Positions 36,099-44,745 are shown, counted from the first letter of the stretch. The stretch: DNA of 64,000 nucleotides from NORP240 sp046047495 (GCA_046047495.1 JBJOHV010000048.1:1-64000); one strand, 5' to 3'. Program-made: numbers and translations. Notes: generated by a model not told the origin, from the letters alone.

Positions 36099-37262
36099 AT
36101 GCAAGCCTCACGCACCCGATTGATCAAGCGCACGAACCTGCTTTTAACGCTGCTATTCACGCTGCCTGTCTCCTTGCCTCTGGCCGCCCAGCTTTCCGCC
36201 CGTGTGGAACCCGGCAGCGCAGCGCACCAGGCGCAGATCGAACGCTTCCGAACGCCCGGTGCCAATAACAGCCGCCTGGTCAGCCAGGGTGATCACCCAC
36301 TGCCGCTGCCGGTGCGCACCACGGATTTCAGCGATCTGCGCTACACGGTGGAAGACCAAAGCTATTCCATCGATGAATTCATGGAGCACAACCATGTGGC
36401 CGGTCTGCTGGTACTGAAGAACGGTGAGGTTCGCCTGGAGCGTTATGGCCTCGGCAACGACGAGGACAGCGTCTGGATCTCCTACTCCATGGCCAAGTCA
36501 GTCACCTCCCTGTTGTACGGTGCCGCAATCGCTGATGGCTACATCACCAGTCTGGAGGCCAAGGTCACAGACTACCTCCCTGCCATGAAAGGCTCCGCTT
36601 ACGACGGCGCCACCCTGCGCAATCTGCTGCAGATGGCATCCGGTGTGCAATGGAACGAAACCTACTCCGACCCCAATTCCGACGTCGGCAACTACCCCGG
36701 CGGCGACGTGGTGGAAATGATGAAATTTCTTGGTGCCAAACCGCGCGTCGCAGCACCGGGTGAAGTCTTTAACTACAGTACCGGCGAAACCGATTTGGCC
36801 GGCGTGGTCCTGCGGGCCGCCATCGGCAACAATCTGTCCACTTACCTCACACATAAAATATGGATGCACATGATGGAGGACCCGGCTTACTGGGCCACCC
36901 ATGGAGTCGGTGGCGGCGAACGCGGTGGCTGTTGTATCTACGCCACCCTGCGTGATTACGGGCGCCTTGGTCTGTTTGCAATGAATGACGGTGTGTTGCC
37001 GGACGGCACACGGGTGCTGCCGGAAGGCTGGATGGCGGAGTCGACCGCGCCATCACCCGCTGCGGATGGCTATGGTTATTTTTGGTGGCTGGATGGTGGC
37101 GGGGTGTATCGGGCCAGCGGGATCTATGGACAGGGGATTTATCTGAACCCTGCCAGTGAGACGGTCATCGTCGTGTTGAGTGCCTGGACAGCGGCTTCGG
37201 GCGGTGATTGGGGTGCCCATCGAAACGGCGTGTTTCGGGCGATCGATAAGCACCTGAATTGA
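36099..37262 (+). CDS. Exported serine hydrolase, class C beta-lactamase/6-aminohexanoate-dimer hydrolase type
   Basis: A 387-residue protein with an N-terminal signal peptide (ends near LPLAAQ). The penicillin-binding-type serine motif is Ser130-Met-Ala-Lys133 (YSMAKS). The second motif is Tyr226-Ser-Thr (FNYSTGE), as in EstB/NylB esterase-type members. GIYGQGIYLNP near the C-terminus replaces KTG. Likely a periplasmic esterase, amidase or peptidase rather than a true beta-lactamase. It stands alone between the merR/permease operon and the exported aminotransferases. Confidence 0.87.
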   Translation: MQASRTRLIKRTNLLLTLLFTLPVSLPLAAQLSARVEPGSAAHQAQIERFRTPGANNSRLVSQGDHPLPLPVRTTDFSDLRYTVEDQSYSIDEFMEHNHVAGLLVLKNGEVRLERYGLGNDEDSVWISYSMAKSVTSLLYGAAIADGYITSLEAKVTDYLPAMKGSAYDGATLRNLLQMASGVQWNETYSDPNSDVGNYPGGDVVEMMKFLGAKPRVAAPGEVFNYSTGETDLAGVVLRAAIGNNLSTYLTHKIWMHMMEDPAYWATHGVGGGERGGCCIYATLRDYGRLGLFAMNDGVLPDGTRVLPEGWMAESTAPSPAADGYGYFWWLDGGGVYRASGIYGQGIYLNPASETVIVVLSAWTAASGGDWGAHRNGVFRAIDKHLN

Positions 37263-37428
37263 TGAAAAGAAGTCAGGGGCTCCCTGACGACGGACGGCAT
37301 TTCCCGCCGTCCTCCTACCCGGGCTGAGAGACTACCGGCCGCCTTCCCTGGCGGACTGTCAATGTTCTCTCCCGGTTGCTGCAGCCGGCCCAGGCAATCC
37401 GCGCGCCAGCCCAGCAACCCTGGTCGGG

Positions 37429-38577
37429 TCAAGCCAGAACTTTGCGGAACACCTCCACGGCGACGGTCATCTCCTCCCGGCTGCCCAGGGAGATGCGGCT
37501 GTGGGTGTTTTCGAAGGGCGGGAAATCCCGGCCCACGGAGATCTTGTGCTCCAGACAGGCATCCCGGAACGCCTTGGCGGGCCGGCCCAGGTTGACGAAC
37601 AGGTGGTTGGTCTGGGAATCGGGCACCTCGAAGCCCATGTCCCGGAACGCGCCGGTGACCATGGCGCGGATCTGGGCGTTCTCCTCCCGCTCCCATTCCA
37701 GATGGGCCTTGTCCTCCATGGCAGTCAGGGCGGCCACCGCCGCCAGCATGTTCACATCCCCCATGCCCCAGGCGCTGCTGATGTCGTTCAGGGTGGTCTG
37801 CTGACCCACCGCATAGCCGATGCGCAGACCGGCCAGACCGTGCGCCTTGGAGAACGAGCGGGTGATGAACACGTTGGGGAATTCCCGGGTCAGGGGCACG
37901 GCGGACACCATCTTGGCCGGATCCGCGTAGGCGATGTAGGCCTCGTCGATGAGGATGCGGGTATCCGGCGAGGCCGCCATGATGCGGCGCACGAAATCCT
38001 CCACGGCGGCGGGACCGTGCACCGTGCCGGTGGGATTGTTGGGATTGCAGAAATACACCAGGCCGGCACCCTTGGAAGCCGCGATCATGCCCTCCAGATC
38101 GATGGCCATGGACTTGTCCACCGTGATGCTGTTGATTGGCACACCGATACGCCGCGCCGTGCCTTCACAGGTGGCGTAGGTGGGGCCGGCGGTGACCAGG
38201 GGCTTGTCGGCGGCGCAGAATGCATGCACGGCGCCTTCCAGCAGCGGGGTGGAGCCGGTGGCCAGCAGGATGTTGTTGGTCTGCATGCCATAGGACTCGG
38301 CCAGAGCGGCGGTCAGTTCCGGCACATGGTCCGGTGAATAGCCGCGCCCGACCCGCTTGGTGGTGTGGGCCTTGATGACTTCAAGCACCTTGGGCCCCGG
38401 ACCGCGGGCGCTCTCGTTCTGATTGAGCTGCATGATGCCGCCGTCATAGATACCCGAGTGGGAGGCACTGCGGGTCTGGGCATAAACGCCCCGGGGTACC
38501 AGCACCGTGCCACCCAGCACACTGGCCGTGGTGCCCAGTCCGATGGTTTTAACAAAGCCGCGACGTGTGAACTTCAT
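37429..38577 (-). CDS. Tat-exported aminotransferase, HisC-like (class I/II)
   Basis: A 382-residue fold-type I PLP enzyme resembling histidinol-phosphate aminotransferase. Motifs: CNPNNPTGT (about residue 195), DEAYIAYADP (about 220), and the PLP lysine in TRSFSKAHGLAGLRIGY (about 245-261). Before the catalytic domain sits a twin-arginine signal, TRRGFVK at residues 4-10, then a hydrophobic stretch ending near VYAQ. ATG at 38577 is just before this signal and after an aggag-like RBS. The Tat pathway exports folded proteins with cofactor, so a periplasmic transaminase is plausible. The gene follows the second exported aminotransferase with a 31-bp gap. Confidence 0.87.
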   Translation of the reverse strand: MKFTRRGFVKTIGLGTTASVLGGTVLVPRGVYAQTRSASHSGIYDGGIMQLNQNESARGPGPKVLEVIKAHTTKRVGRGYSPDHVPELTAALAESYGMQTNNILLATGSTPLLEGAVHAFCAADKPLVTAGPTYATCEGTARRIGVPINSITVDKSMAIDLEGMIAASKGAGLVYFCNPNNPTGTVHGPAAVEDFVRRIMAASPDTRILIDEAYIAYADPAKMVSAVPLTREFPNVFITRSFSKAHGLAGLRIGYAVGQQTTLNDISSAWGMGDVNMLAAVAALTAMEDKAHLEWEREENAQIRAMVTGAFRDMGFEVPDSQTNHLFVNLGRPAKAFRDACLEHKISVGRDFPPFENTHSRISLGSREEMTVAVEVFRKVLA

Positions 38578-38608
38578 GCTTGCCTCCTGTTGATTGTTAT
38601 GCTGTAGG

Positions 38609-39955
38609 TCAAACCTTGCGCAGGGCATCGGCCATGCTGTCGAAGGCGGCCTTGACCACCTGCCGTGACGAGGCCAGGTTCATGCGCAGATGACCCTCGC
38701 CACCGGCACCGTAACTGAAGCCGGGATTCACGTAGACGCCGGACTGCTCCACCAGCCAGTCTCGGAAGTAATGATCCGCACTGGGCTTGCCGGCCGCCTG
38801 GGCCCGCTCCGCCGCCCCCATGGCCTGCTGTGCCCGGCTCACATCCAGCCAGGCCAGATAGGTGCCCTGGGCCCGGTTGTAACTCACCAGGGGCATGTGC
38901 TCCCGGATATAGCCCTCGACGAACGTATGGTTGGCATCCAGGTAGTCCCGGGCCTGATCGAACCAGTCGGCGCCGTGACGCAGGGCCGCCTCGGTGGCCA
39001 CCATGCCCAGGGTGTTGAGCTCGATGCGGTGATTGCCCCGCACCCGGTTCAGCAGCACCGGATTACTGGAATAGAAATGGGCCACTTTCATGCCCGACAG
39101 ATTGAAGGTCTTGCTCACCGCGCCGAAGGTGAGGCTGTTGTTCACCACCGCCCGGTCCGGCAGGCTGGCGAAGGGTGTGTAGGTTTCCCCGTTGCGGATG
39201 ATGTCGGCATGGATCTCGTCGGACAGCACCACGATGTTGTGCTCCAGGCACAGGCGCCCGATGCGCAGCAGATCGTCCTGGCTCCACACATTGCCCGTGG
39301 GGTTCTGGGGATTGCACACGATCATGGTGTGGACATCCGCGGTCATGCGGGATTCCAGATCGGCCCAGTCGATTTCATACCGGCCGTTCCGGTACAGCAG
39401 GGGACTCTCTTCCACCAGCACCCGGGCGTGGCGGGCCATGGTCTTGAAGCCGTTGTAGATGGGGGTGACCATGAGGGTCTTGGTGCCCGGGGGCGAGAAG
39501 GTGCGGAACGCGGCAATGATGCCGGAATAAACGCCGGTGGCGATCTCCAGGGATTCCGGCGCCAGATCAAGATCGAAACGCTCACCGTTCCACTGGAGTA
39601 TGGCGTCGCGCAGGGAATCGGTGCTGGCCAGGTAACCCCAGGTGTGATGCTGGCAGCGTTCGGCGATGGCATCGGTGATGCAGGCCGGCGCCTCGAAATC
39701 CATTGAGGCCACCCCCATGCCGAACTTGAACTGGCCGGGCGGATAGTCCTTGGCGGGGGAATCCCAGCGGGAACAGTTGGTGCCGACCCGGTTATAGGGC
39801 GTGTCGAAGTCGTATTTGCCGCCGGCCATGCGGGCCGGGCTGCCGGGGGTGGCGGCCACGGCGGCGGGATTCACCGCGGTGGTGGCTCCGGCCAGGGCTG
39901 TCAGGCCGGCATTTCTCAGGAAGGTTCGTCGGTCCAGCTTGGCAAGAATCGCCAT
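38609..39955 (-). CDS. Tat-exported aminotransferase, PatB/MalY-like (class I/II)
   Basis: A 448-residue fold-type I PLP enzyme with PatB/MalY wording: FKFGMGVASMDFEAP at about residues 75-89 (PatB family start), CNPQNPTGNVW (about 230), SDEIHADI (about 262), and the lysine in FGAVSKTFNLSGMK. The N-terminus has a Tat signal (DRRTFLR at about residues 8-14, then AGLTALAGATTAV). PatB-type enzymes are C-S lyases or aminotransferases; a signal sequence is unusual for them. The start ATG at 39955 has an aggagg RBS. First gene of a two-gene operon with the HisC-like aminotransferase. Confidence 0.87.
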   Translation of the reverse strand: MAILAKLDRRTFLRNAGLTALAGATTAVNPAAVAATPGSPARMAGGKYDFDTPYNRVGTNCSRWDSPAKDYPPGQFKFGMGVASMDFEAPACITDAIAERCQHHTWGYLASTDSLRDAILQWNGERFDLDLAPESLEIATGVYSGIIAAFRTFSPPGTKTLMVTPIYNGFKTMARHARVLVEESPLLYRNGRYEIDWADLESRMTADVHTMIVCNPQNPTGNVWSQDDLLRIGRLCLEHNIVVLSDEIHADIIRNGETYTPFASLPDRAVVNNSLTFGAVSKTFNLSGMKVAHFYSSNPVLLNRVRGNHRIELNTLGMVATEAALRHGADWFDQARDYLDANHTFVEGYIREHMPLVSYNRAQGTYLAWLDVSRAQQAMGAAERAQAAGKPSADHYFRDWLVEQSGVYVNPGFSYGAGGEGHLRMNLASSRQVVKAAFDSMADALRKV

Positions 39956-40185
39956 GGTTGCCTCCTCGTTCTTGTTCGAATTGTCAGAGACCGTGTATGG
40001 CCACAGCGACCGGATCTGGCGGGGCGGCTGACTGGCAGGCGGCATGCAGGTTGAGGGAAAGGTATCCCTGTCACGGCGGCTTGTAAAGCCTGCATTTGGC
40101 TGGAGTCTGGCGGACAGCTGCGCTAGATTGCACAGGCCCGGGAGTTGCCCTGGTCCGGGGACGGGATCGTGTAGAGACTGACTGC

Positions 40186-40650
40186 ATGTTTATTGAGCGA
40201 GTTTGCCAGTGCCTGCTTAAGCATCAGGTAACCTACGCCGTGGTCGGTGGTCATGCGGTGGCCCTGCACGGTGCCGTGCGTGGCACCGTGGACCTGGACC
40301 TGGTCGTCGCGTGGTCGCAGGACAATCTGGCCAGGGCCGCGCAGGCCCTGAGCGAACTCGGCCTGGTGTCGCGACTGCCACTCAATGCACAGGATGTCTT
40401 TTCCCATCGTGACGAGTACATCAGGGAACGGAACCTGATTGCCTGGAACTTTTATAATCCCCGCCGTCTGGATGAGCAGGTGGATCTCATCATCAACTAC
40501 GATCTCCATGCCTCCGATCGGGTCACGTTGCAGACTCGTGGCGGTCCGATCGACATCATCACGCTCGATGAACTTATCCGGATGAAACGGGCAGCCGCCC
40601 GCCCACAGGACCTGCTGGATGTCGAAGCTCTGGAGAAACTTCCCAAATGA
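40186..40650 (+). CDS. Nucleotidyltransferase-fold protein
   Basis: A 154-residue protein of the minimal nucleotidyltransferase group. The active-site pattern is VVGGHAVALHGAVRGTVDLDL at residues 19-39 (quoted here in part), with Gly21-Gly22 and the Asp36-x-Asp38 metal pair. A third acidic residue is probably in the QVDLIINYD strand (about 105-113). Such proteins often act as toxins or in defence pairs (MNT/HEPN, AbiEii-like), or as antibiotic nucleotidyltransferases. ATG at 40186 fits the fold; the open frame upstream is not family-like. Its stop overlaps the next small gene as ATGA. Confidence 0.78.
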   Translation: MFIERVCQCLLKHQVTYAVVGGHAVALHGAVRGTVDLDLVVAWSQDNLARAAQALSELGLVSRLPLNAQDVFSHRDEYIRERNLIAWNFYNPRRLDEQVDLIINYDLHASDRVTLQTRGGPIDIITLDELIRMKRAAARPQDLLDVEALEKLPK

Positions 40651-40859
40651 AAGCGCTGCAGCTCTTCAGTGAGGAAACCCTCGAACGGGGTGCTCAGATG
40701 AGCCCCGACGAGATCCTGCGTTTTCTGGAGGAGTTTCGCCTGCGGTATGCAGACCGCGCTCCAGACCCGTCGAATGACAAGGCGCCTGAGCCGCTGACGG
40801 ATCAAGCGGGGGAAGCAGTCAGTCAGTCGACTCTGTACTCCAGGATATCCCCCGGCTGA
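40647..40859 (+). CDS. Small protein partnered with nucleotidyltransferase
   Basis: A 70-residue acidic protein. Residues 1-40 are helical with a regular pattern (ALQLFSEETLERGAQMSPDE then ILRFLEEFRLRY), and the C-terminal 30 residues look disordered. It starts inside the stop of the nucleotidyltransferase gene (ATGA overlap), so it is probably co-translated. Its last 37 bp overlap the 3' end of the convergent HTH gene. I do not recognise a named domain; an antitoxin or regulatory partner is one reading. Confidence 0.68.
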   Translation: MKALQLFSEETLERGAQMSPDEILRFLEEFRLRYADRAPDPSNDKAPEPLTDQAGEAVSQSTLYSRISPG

Positions 40860-41029
40860 CACTCCAGAAATTCGCAGATTTTCTCAAGAGTGGCGAAGCG
40901 GATGCCCTTCACCCGCCCGGTTTTCAGCAGGGAAATGTTCTGCTCGGTGATCCCCACGTACTCCGCCAGTTCCTTGGAGCGCTTCTTGCGCTGGGCCAGC
41001 ATGGCATCCAGATTGACGATGATGGCCAT
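40823..41029 (-). CDS. Small XRE/YozG-like HTH regulator
   Basis: A 68-residue Cro/CI-type DNA-binding protein: MLAQRKKRSKELAEYVGITE (recognition region split here) followed by NISLLKTGRVKGIRFATLEKIC, then CEFLECQPGDILEYR, the typical ending of YozG-type regulators. ATG shares one base with the stop of the DUF2975 gene (ATGA-like overlap). DUF2975 and YozG genes occur as pairs (B. subtilis yoaS-yozG), so they probably work together. Confidence 0.88.
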   Translation of the reverse strand: MAIIVNLDAMLAQRKKRSKELAEYVGITEQNISLLKTGRVKGIRFATLEKICEFLECQPGDILEYRVD

Positions 41030-41565
41030 CAGACGAAGGCCTCGTTTTCCCGGGCCAGGCGGTACCCTTCCCGCAGGATCCAGGCAACCGCCAGCAGCAC
41101 CCCGGCGATGAACAGCTTGCTGAGATCGGTGCTGCCGAAGCTGAGAGCCAGGGTGCGCTGCCCCGGCGGATTGCCCATGGTGAGCACCACGCTGGTGAGG
41201 GCCCGGGTGAAGGGGGACAGCAGCACACTGCTGAACAACAGCACGGCAAAGGCATGCAGGTGCCCGGCACTCTCGGCAGAAAACAGCACGCCGGTTCGAT
41301 AAAGACCAAACAGGCGTCGCAGCCGCCACACCCCCACCATCACCAATCCCACCGGCACCCCACTGAGGAAAAACCCCAGCCACAAATTCATGGGCCCCAC
41401 ATACTCCAGCTGAATGGGCAGACTCCGCAGCGCCTCCACCTGCGGACCGAAGCGATCGAAGTTGAGCCACAACCCCGCCAGGACCAATGGTGCGGTCACC
41501 AGATAGAAGGTGCAGGCCCACTGCAGCACCGCGCTCACCCGTCGCAGCTTGTCGAGATTGTCCAT
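41029..41565 (-). CDS. DUF2975 membrane protein
   Basis: A 178-residue membrane protein with four hydrophobic segments at about residues 18-38, 60-80, 105-125 and 150-168. The layout (RLFGLYRTGVLFSAESAGHL between helices 2 and 3, DLSKLFIAGVLLAVAWILREG at the end, in separate segments) is that of DUF2975. The function is unknown; it always pairs with an HTH regulator and may sense the membrane state. The divergent gap upstream is AT-rich. Confidence 0.83.
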   Translation of the reverse strand: MDNLDKLRRVSAVLQWACTFYLVTAPLVLAGLWLNFDRFGPQVEALRSLPIQLEYVGPMNLWLGFFLSGVPVGLVMVGVWRLRRLFGLYRTGVLFSAESAGHLHAFAVLLFSSVLLSPFTRALTSVVLTMGNPPGQRTLALSFGSTDLSKLFIAGVLLAVAWILREGYRLARENEAFV

Positions 41566-41595
41566 GTCCTGTCCTCCGCGCTGTTTACGAAACGG

Positions 41596-41623
41596 TTGAC
41601 ATCATAAAACATTAATTTATTAT
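41596..41623 (+). promoter_or_regulatory. Sigma70-type promoter of Rap1a-like gene
   Basis: TTGACA (41596-41601), 16-bp spacer, TATTAT (41618-41623), in an AT-rich stretch. An RBS (ggagg, 41641-41645) and ATG at 41651 follow. A small dyad gttt-acg-aaac lies just upstream (about 41583-41593) and could serve the divergent DUF2975/HTH pair. Confidence 0.6.
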
Positions 41624-41650
41624 CGTAAAACAATAATTTTGGAGGTTCTT

Positions 41651-42001
41651 ATGAAATACGCTCCCCTGCTCTGTCTCACCGCCCTGTGCAGCCTGCCCGC
41701 CACCGCCATGAACTGGGGGGAACTGGAGGATGAAATCGCCGCCGTGGAAGGCGGCGCCCCCGGCAACCGGGAGATCATCGCCCGCTTCGCCGAGATCACC
41801 GAGATGCTGGTGACCTATACCAGGGCCCTGCAGGACTCTGGCACCGCGCCCCTGCTGTGCCCCGCCCCCGGCACCCCCATGACGATTGATGAGGTGGTGT
41901 CGGTGGTGCGGGCCCAGGCCCGGCGCAGCAATGCCGACCGCGGCACCACGGTGCAGGCATTGATGCTGGCGGGGTTTCGGGAGAAATTTCCCTGCAATTG
42001 A
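41651..42001 (+). CDS. Rap1a/Tai-like exported immunity-type protein
   Basis: A 116-residue protein with a signal peptide (MKYAPLLCLTALCSLPATA) and a mature part ending in the pattern CPAPGTPMTIDEVVSVV...TTVQALMLAGFREKFPC. The spacing of the two cysteines and the FPC ending match the Rap1a/Tai family, whose members neutralise type VI secretion amidase effectors in the periplasm. No effector or T6SS gene lies nearby, so it may be an orphan immunity gene or a family member with another role. Confidence 0.65.
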   Translation: MKYAPLLCLTALCSLPATAMNWGELEDEIAAVEGGAPGNREIIARFAEITEMLVTYTRALQDSGTAPLLCPAPGTPMTIDEVVSVVRAQARRSNADRGTTVQALMLAGFREKFPCN

Positions 42002-42016
42002 ATCCTGCGCGTCGAT

Positions 42017-42931
42017 CTACTGCTCAAACGACACCAGGGTGAACCGGAGCGTCTGCGCATCGGTGAGGCGGAACACCACGTTGCGATAGCCCACCACGCC
42101 GTCCACCCACAGCTCGGGAATGCGCAGCAGGTTGTCGCTCTCGGTGAAGGTGGCCAGGTTGCTCACATTTCCGGCAAGAGGTTTTACCGAAGCGGCATCC
42201 ACCTGAACGACTCCCTCGGGCGATAGGGACACGATGTCGAGAGACAGCGCCAGGCGGCCGGCCGAGCCCGCATCCACCTGAATGTCGATCTGCCCGGTGG
42301 TCGGGTTAAGGGCGTGGCTCGCCAGTGCCGTCATGGTCACCGTCACCAGGTTGGTGTTGCGCAGCTGGGTCTGCCCGGTCCAGTTGATGACCGGGGTGGT
42401 GGGCAGGCTGGCATTGAGATTGGCCACCGGCAGCCGGGAGATGGCATCCACCACCGCCATGCCGGCGGCATCGATCTGTCCGAACACGGTGAAGCCACCG
42501 TTGGAACTGTCCAGGAAGCTGTTGTCCGCCAGGTTCACGAACCACTGGCTGTTGGCGCTGTCCGGATCGCCGGCCACCTTGGCCATGGCCACCGTGCCCC
42601 GCAGATTGGAACGCCTGAACTCGTTCTTGATATTCGGGAGGGTGGCGATGGCATTGGCGGAATTGGTGCTCTCATCCAGCCGCAACCAGCCGCCCTGAAT
42701 GACGAAGGGGTTGGGTGTCACTTCCGCCCGGTGCACGAAGGTGCCGTCATAGGCGCCGCTTTGCACATAGCTCAGAAAATTGGCCACCGTGCCCGGCGCA
42801 TCCTGGAGCAGCAGCTGGATGGTGAACTGCCCCATGGGAGTGGTGACCAGCACCCGGGTCTGGCCATGGGCCCAGCCACTGGCCGCTCCCAGCAGCAGGC
42901 ACAGCATCCATCGAACAACCTGCCGACTCAC
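42017..42931 (-). CDS. Exported cyclophilin-type peptidyl-prolyl isomerase with C-terminal extension
   Basis: A 304-residue protein. GTG at 42931 overlaps the esterase stop (GTGA) and gives a good signal peptide with Arg residues then LCLLLGAASGWAHG; the longer ATG/GTG options lack this form. The cyclophilin domain spans about residues 25-190 (APGTVANFLSYVQSG; GDPDSANSQWFVNL; GGFTVFGQI). The last 110 residues form a beta-rich extension absent from standard PpiA. Folds proteins in the periplasm, by family knowledge. The usual FHR motif reads FVHR. Confidence 0.85.
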   Translation of the reverse strand: MSRQVVRWMLCLLLGAASGWAHGQTRVLVTTPMGQFTIQLLLQDAPGTVANFLSYVQSGAYDGTFVHRAEVTPNPFVIQGGWLRLDESTNSANAIATLPNIKNEFRRSNLRGTVAMAKVAGDPDSANSQWFVNLADNSFLDSSNGGFTVFGQIDAAGMAVVDAISRLPVANLNASLPTTPVINWTGQTQLRNTNLVTVTMTALASHALNPTTGQIDIQVDAGSAGRLALSLDIVSLSPEGVVQVDAASVKPLAGNVSNLATFTESDNLLRIPELWVDGVVGYRNVVFRLTDAQTLRFTLVSFEQ

Positions 42932-43596
42932 GATCCCAGCACCTTCCTGAACCATCCGGAAATGTCGTGAATCTCTTCCATGCACACGGAATGCTCCATG
43001 GCATAGCTGTGGTAGGTGGGGTTCAGACCCAGACTGCGCAAAGCCGCCAGGCTGCGCTGACCGAGGGTCTCCTGCACCACCGGATCCCGCGCCCCGTGAC
43101 AGATCAGGATGGGAATGCGCTGGTTGGCCGGGCTGATGGGAAACTTGTTGGCGGTGGGAAACCAGGTGGACAGGGCCACGATGCCCCCCAGGGGTTCGGG
43201 ATAGCTGAGGGCTGCGTGATAGGCCACCGCGCCTCCCTGGGAAAAGCCCGCCACGATGATGCGGCGGGAGTCGATGCCCCGCTCGATCTCGCGGTCGATC
43301 AGATCCTGCACCTTCATGGCGGACTCGATGAGCTGCTCGTCGCTGAGGTCGCGGTTCTCATCCAAAGAGAAAATGTCATACCAGGCCGGCATCACATAAC
43401 CGTTGTTGATGCTGACCGGGATGGAGGGCGCATGGGGGAACACGAAGCGGATGCCATAGCTTTCCGATAATGTGAGCTGGGGCACGATGGCGGCGAAGTC
43501 GCTGCCATCGGCGCCCAGGCCATGCAACCAGATGATGGAGGCCGTCACCGGAGTGTGACGCGGTGCCTCCATTTCGATGGCGGGCAAATACTCCAT
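42928..43596 (-). CDS. Carboxylesterase/acyl-protein thioesterase-like hydrolase
   Basis: A 222-residue alpha/beta hydrolase of the phospholipase/carboxylesterase group. IIWLHGLGADGSDF (oxyanion region, about residues 21-34), the nucleophile in GFSQGGA (about residue 115), Asp in HGARDPVV (about 170) and His in YAMEHSV (about 203). No signal peptide, so cytosolic. Its ATG overlaps the gap stop by one base (TGATG). Confidence 0.88.
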   Translation of the reverse strand: MEYLPAIEMEAPRHTPVTASIIWLHGLGADGSDFAAIVPQLTLSESYGIRFVFPHAPSIPVSINNGYVMPAWYDIFSLDENRDLSDEQLIESAMKVQDLIDREIERGIDSRRIIVAGFSQGGAVAYHAALSYPEPLGGIVALSTWFPTANKFPISPANQRIPILICHGARDPVVQETLGQRSLAALRSLGLNPTYHSYAMEHSVCMEEIHDISGWFRKVLGS

Positions 43597-44621
43597 CAGT
43601 AGGCGGGCCCCATGCCGTCCATTTTCGCCAGTCGGGTGATCATCTCCTCCACCCGGGTGCTGTAGCCGAACTCGTTGTCATACCAGCTGATGACCTTGAC
43701 CATGCGCTTGTCGATCACCTGGGTCAGGGCGGCATCGAAGATGCTGGAATGGGTGTTGCCGATGATGTCGCTGCTGACGATAGGGTCGGTGCAGTACTGC
43801 AGAATCCCCTTCATGGGGCCGGCCGCCGCCTCCGCCATGGCAGCATTGACCTGCTCCACCGTGACGTCCCGGTCCAGCTCCACGGTCAGATCCACCAGGG
43901 AGCCGTCGGGTACCGGCACCCGCACCGCCAGACCATCCAGCCTCCCCTTGAGTTCCGGCATCACCATGCCGATGGCCCGGGCCGCTCCGGTGGAGGTGGG
44001 CACGATATTGGTGGCGGCATTGCGGGATCGGCGCGGGTCCTTGTGGGGGGCGTCGATGAGACGCTGATCGGAGGTATAGGCATGCACGGTGGTGAGCAGG
44101 CCGCGCTTGATGCCGAAACTGTCGTGCAGCACCTTGGCAACCGGGGCGGCGCAGTTGGTGGTGCAGCTGGCATTGCTGATGATCTTGCTGTCGGCGGTCA
44201 CCACCTGATCATTGACCCCCATCACCACCGTGGCTTCCAGGGGATCCTTGCAGGGCACGGTCATGATCACCCGGCGGGCGCCCGCATCCAGGTGCTTCTG
44301 CAGGTCCACGAGCTTGCGGAAGGCGCCGGAGCTCTCGATCACATAGTCCACACCCAGCTCCTTCCAGGGCAGTTTGGCCGGATCGGGCTCACTGAGCACC
44401 AGAAACGGGTCGCCGTCGATGGCCATCTCATTGCCCTCCCACACCACTTCACCGGGGTAGGTGCCGTGAATACTGTCGAACTTGAAGGCGTAGGCCAGCT
44501 GCTCGGTGCTGGCCAGATCGTTGACCGCCACTACATCGAAATGACTGCGCAATTTTGCTATGCGCATGATGACCCTGCCGATGCGGCCGAATCCGTTGAT
44601 CGCTATCTTTGGTGCTGCCAT
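43596..44621 (-). CDS. gap: Glyceraldehyde-3-phosphate dehydrogenase (phosphorylating)
   Basis: A 341-residue type I GAPDH. NINGFGRIGR-type coenzyme fold at residues 6-16, catalytic Cys153 in SNASCTTNC, His in TVHAYTSDQ (about 179), and WYDNEFGYS near the C-terminus. It performs the key oxidation step in glycolysis and, with phosphate, gluconeogenesis. Heads a three-gene operon with an esterase and an exported cyclophilin, an uncommon neighbourhood for gap. Divergent from an SGNH hydrolase gene, with 124 bp between the two starts. Confidence 0.95.
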   Translation of the reverse strand: MAAPKIAINGFGRIGRVIMRIAKLRSHFDVVAVNDLASTEQLAYAFKFDSIHGTYPGEVVWEGNEMAIDGDPFLVLSEPDPAKLPWKELGVDYVIESSGAFRKLVDLQKHLDAGARRVIMTVPCKDPLEATVVMGVNDQVVTADSKIISNASCTTNCAAPVAKVLHDSFGIKRGLLTTVHAYTSDQRLIDAPHKDPRRSRNAATNIVPTSTGAARAIGMVMPELKGRLDGLAVRVPVPDGSLVDLTVELDRDVTVEQVNAAMAEAAAGPMKGILQYCTDPIVSSDIIGNTHSSIFDAALTQVIDKRMVKVISWYDNEFGYSTRVEEMITRLAKMDGMGPAY

Positions 44622-44745
44622 GACTTCTACTCCCTGATTCGTTACGGTATAAAACCACTCATCCCCTGCCCGAGGCCGCCCATGATAAAGGTTTACGTCC
44701 GGCAGCCAAAGGCCACCACAAGAATAATCCCCGAAGGAGACAGAA

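Noticed and set aside
36099..37262. True beta-lactamase resistance gene
   Set aside because: The SxxK and YST motifs fit the esterase/NylB-like branch and the KTG motif is absent, so resistance is not supported.
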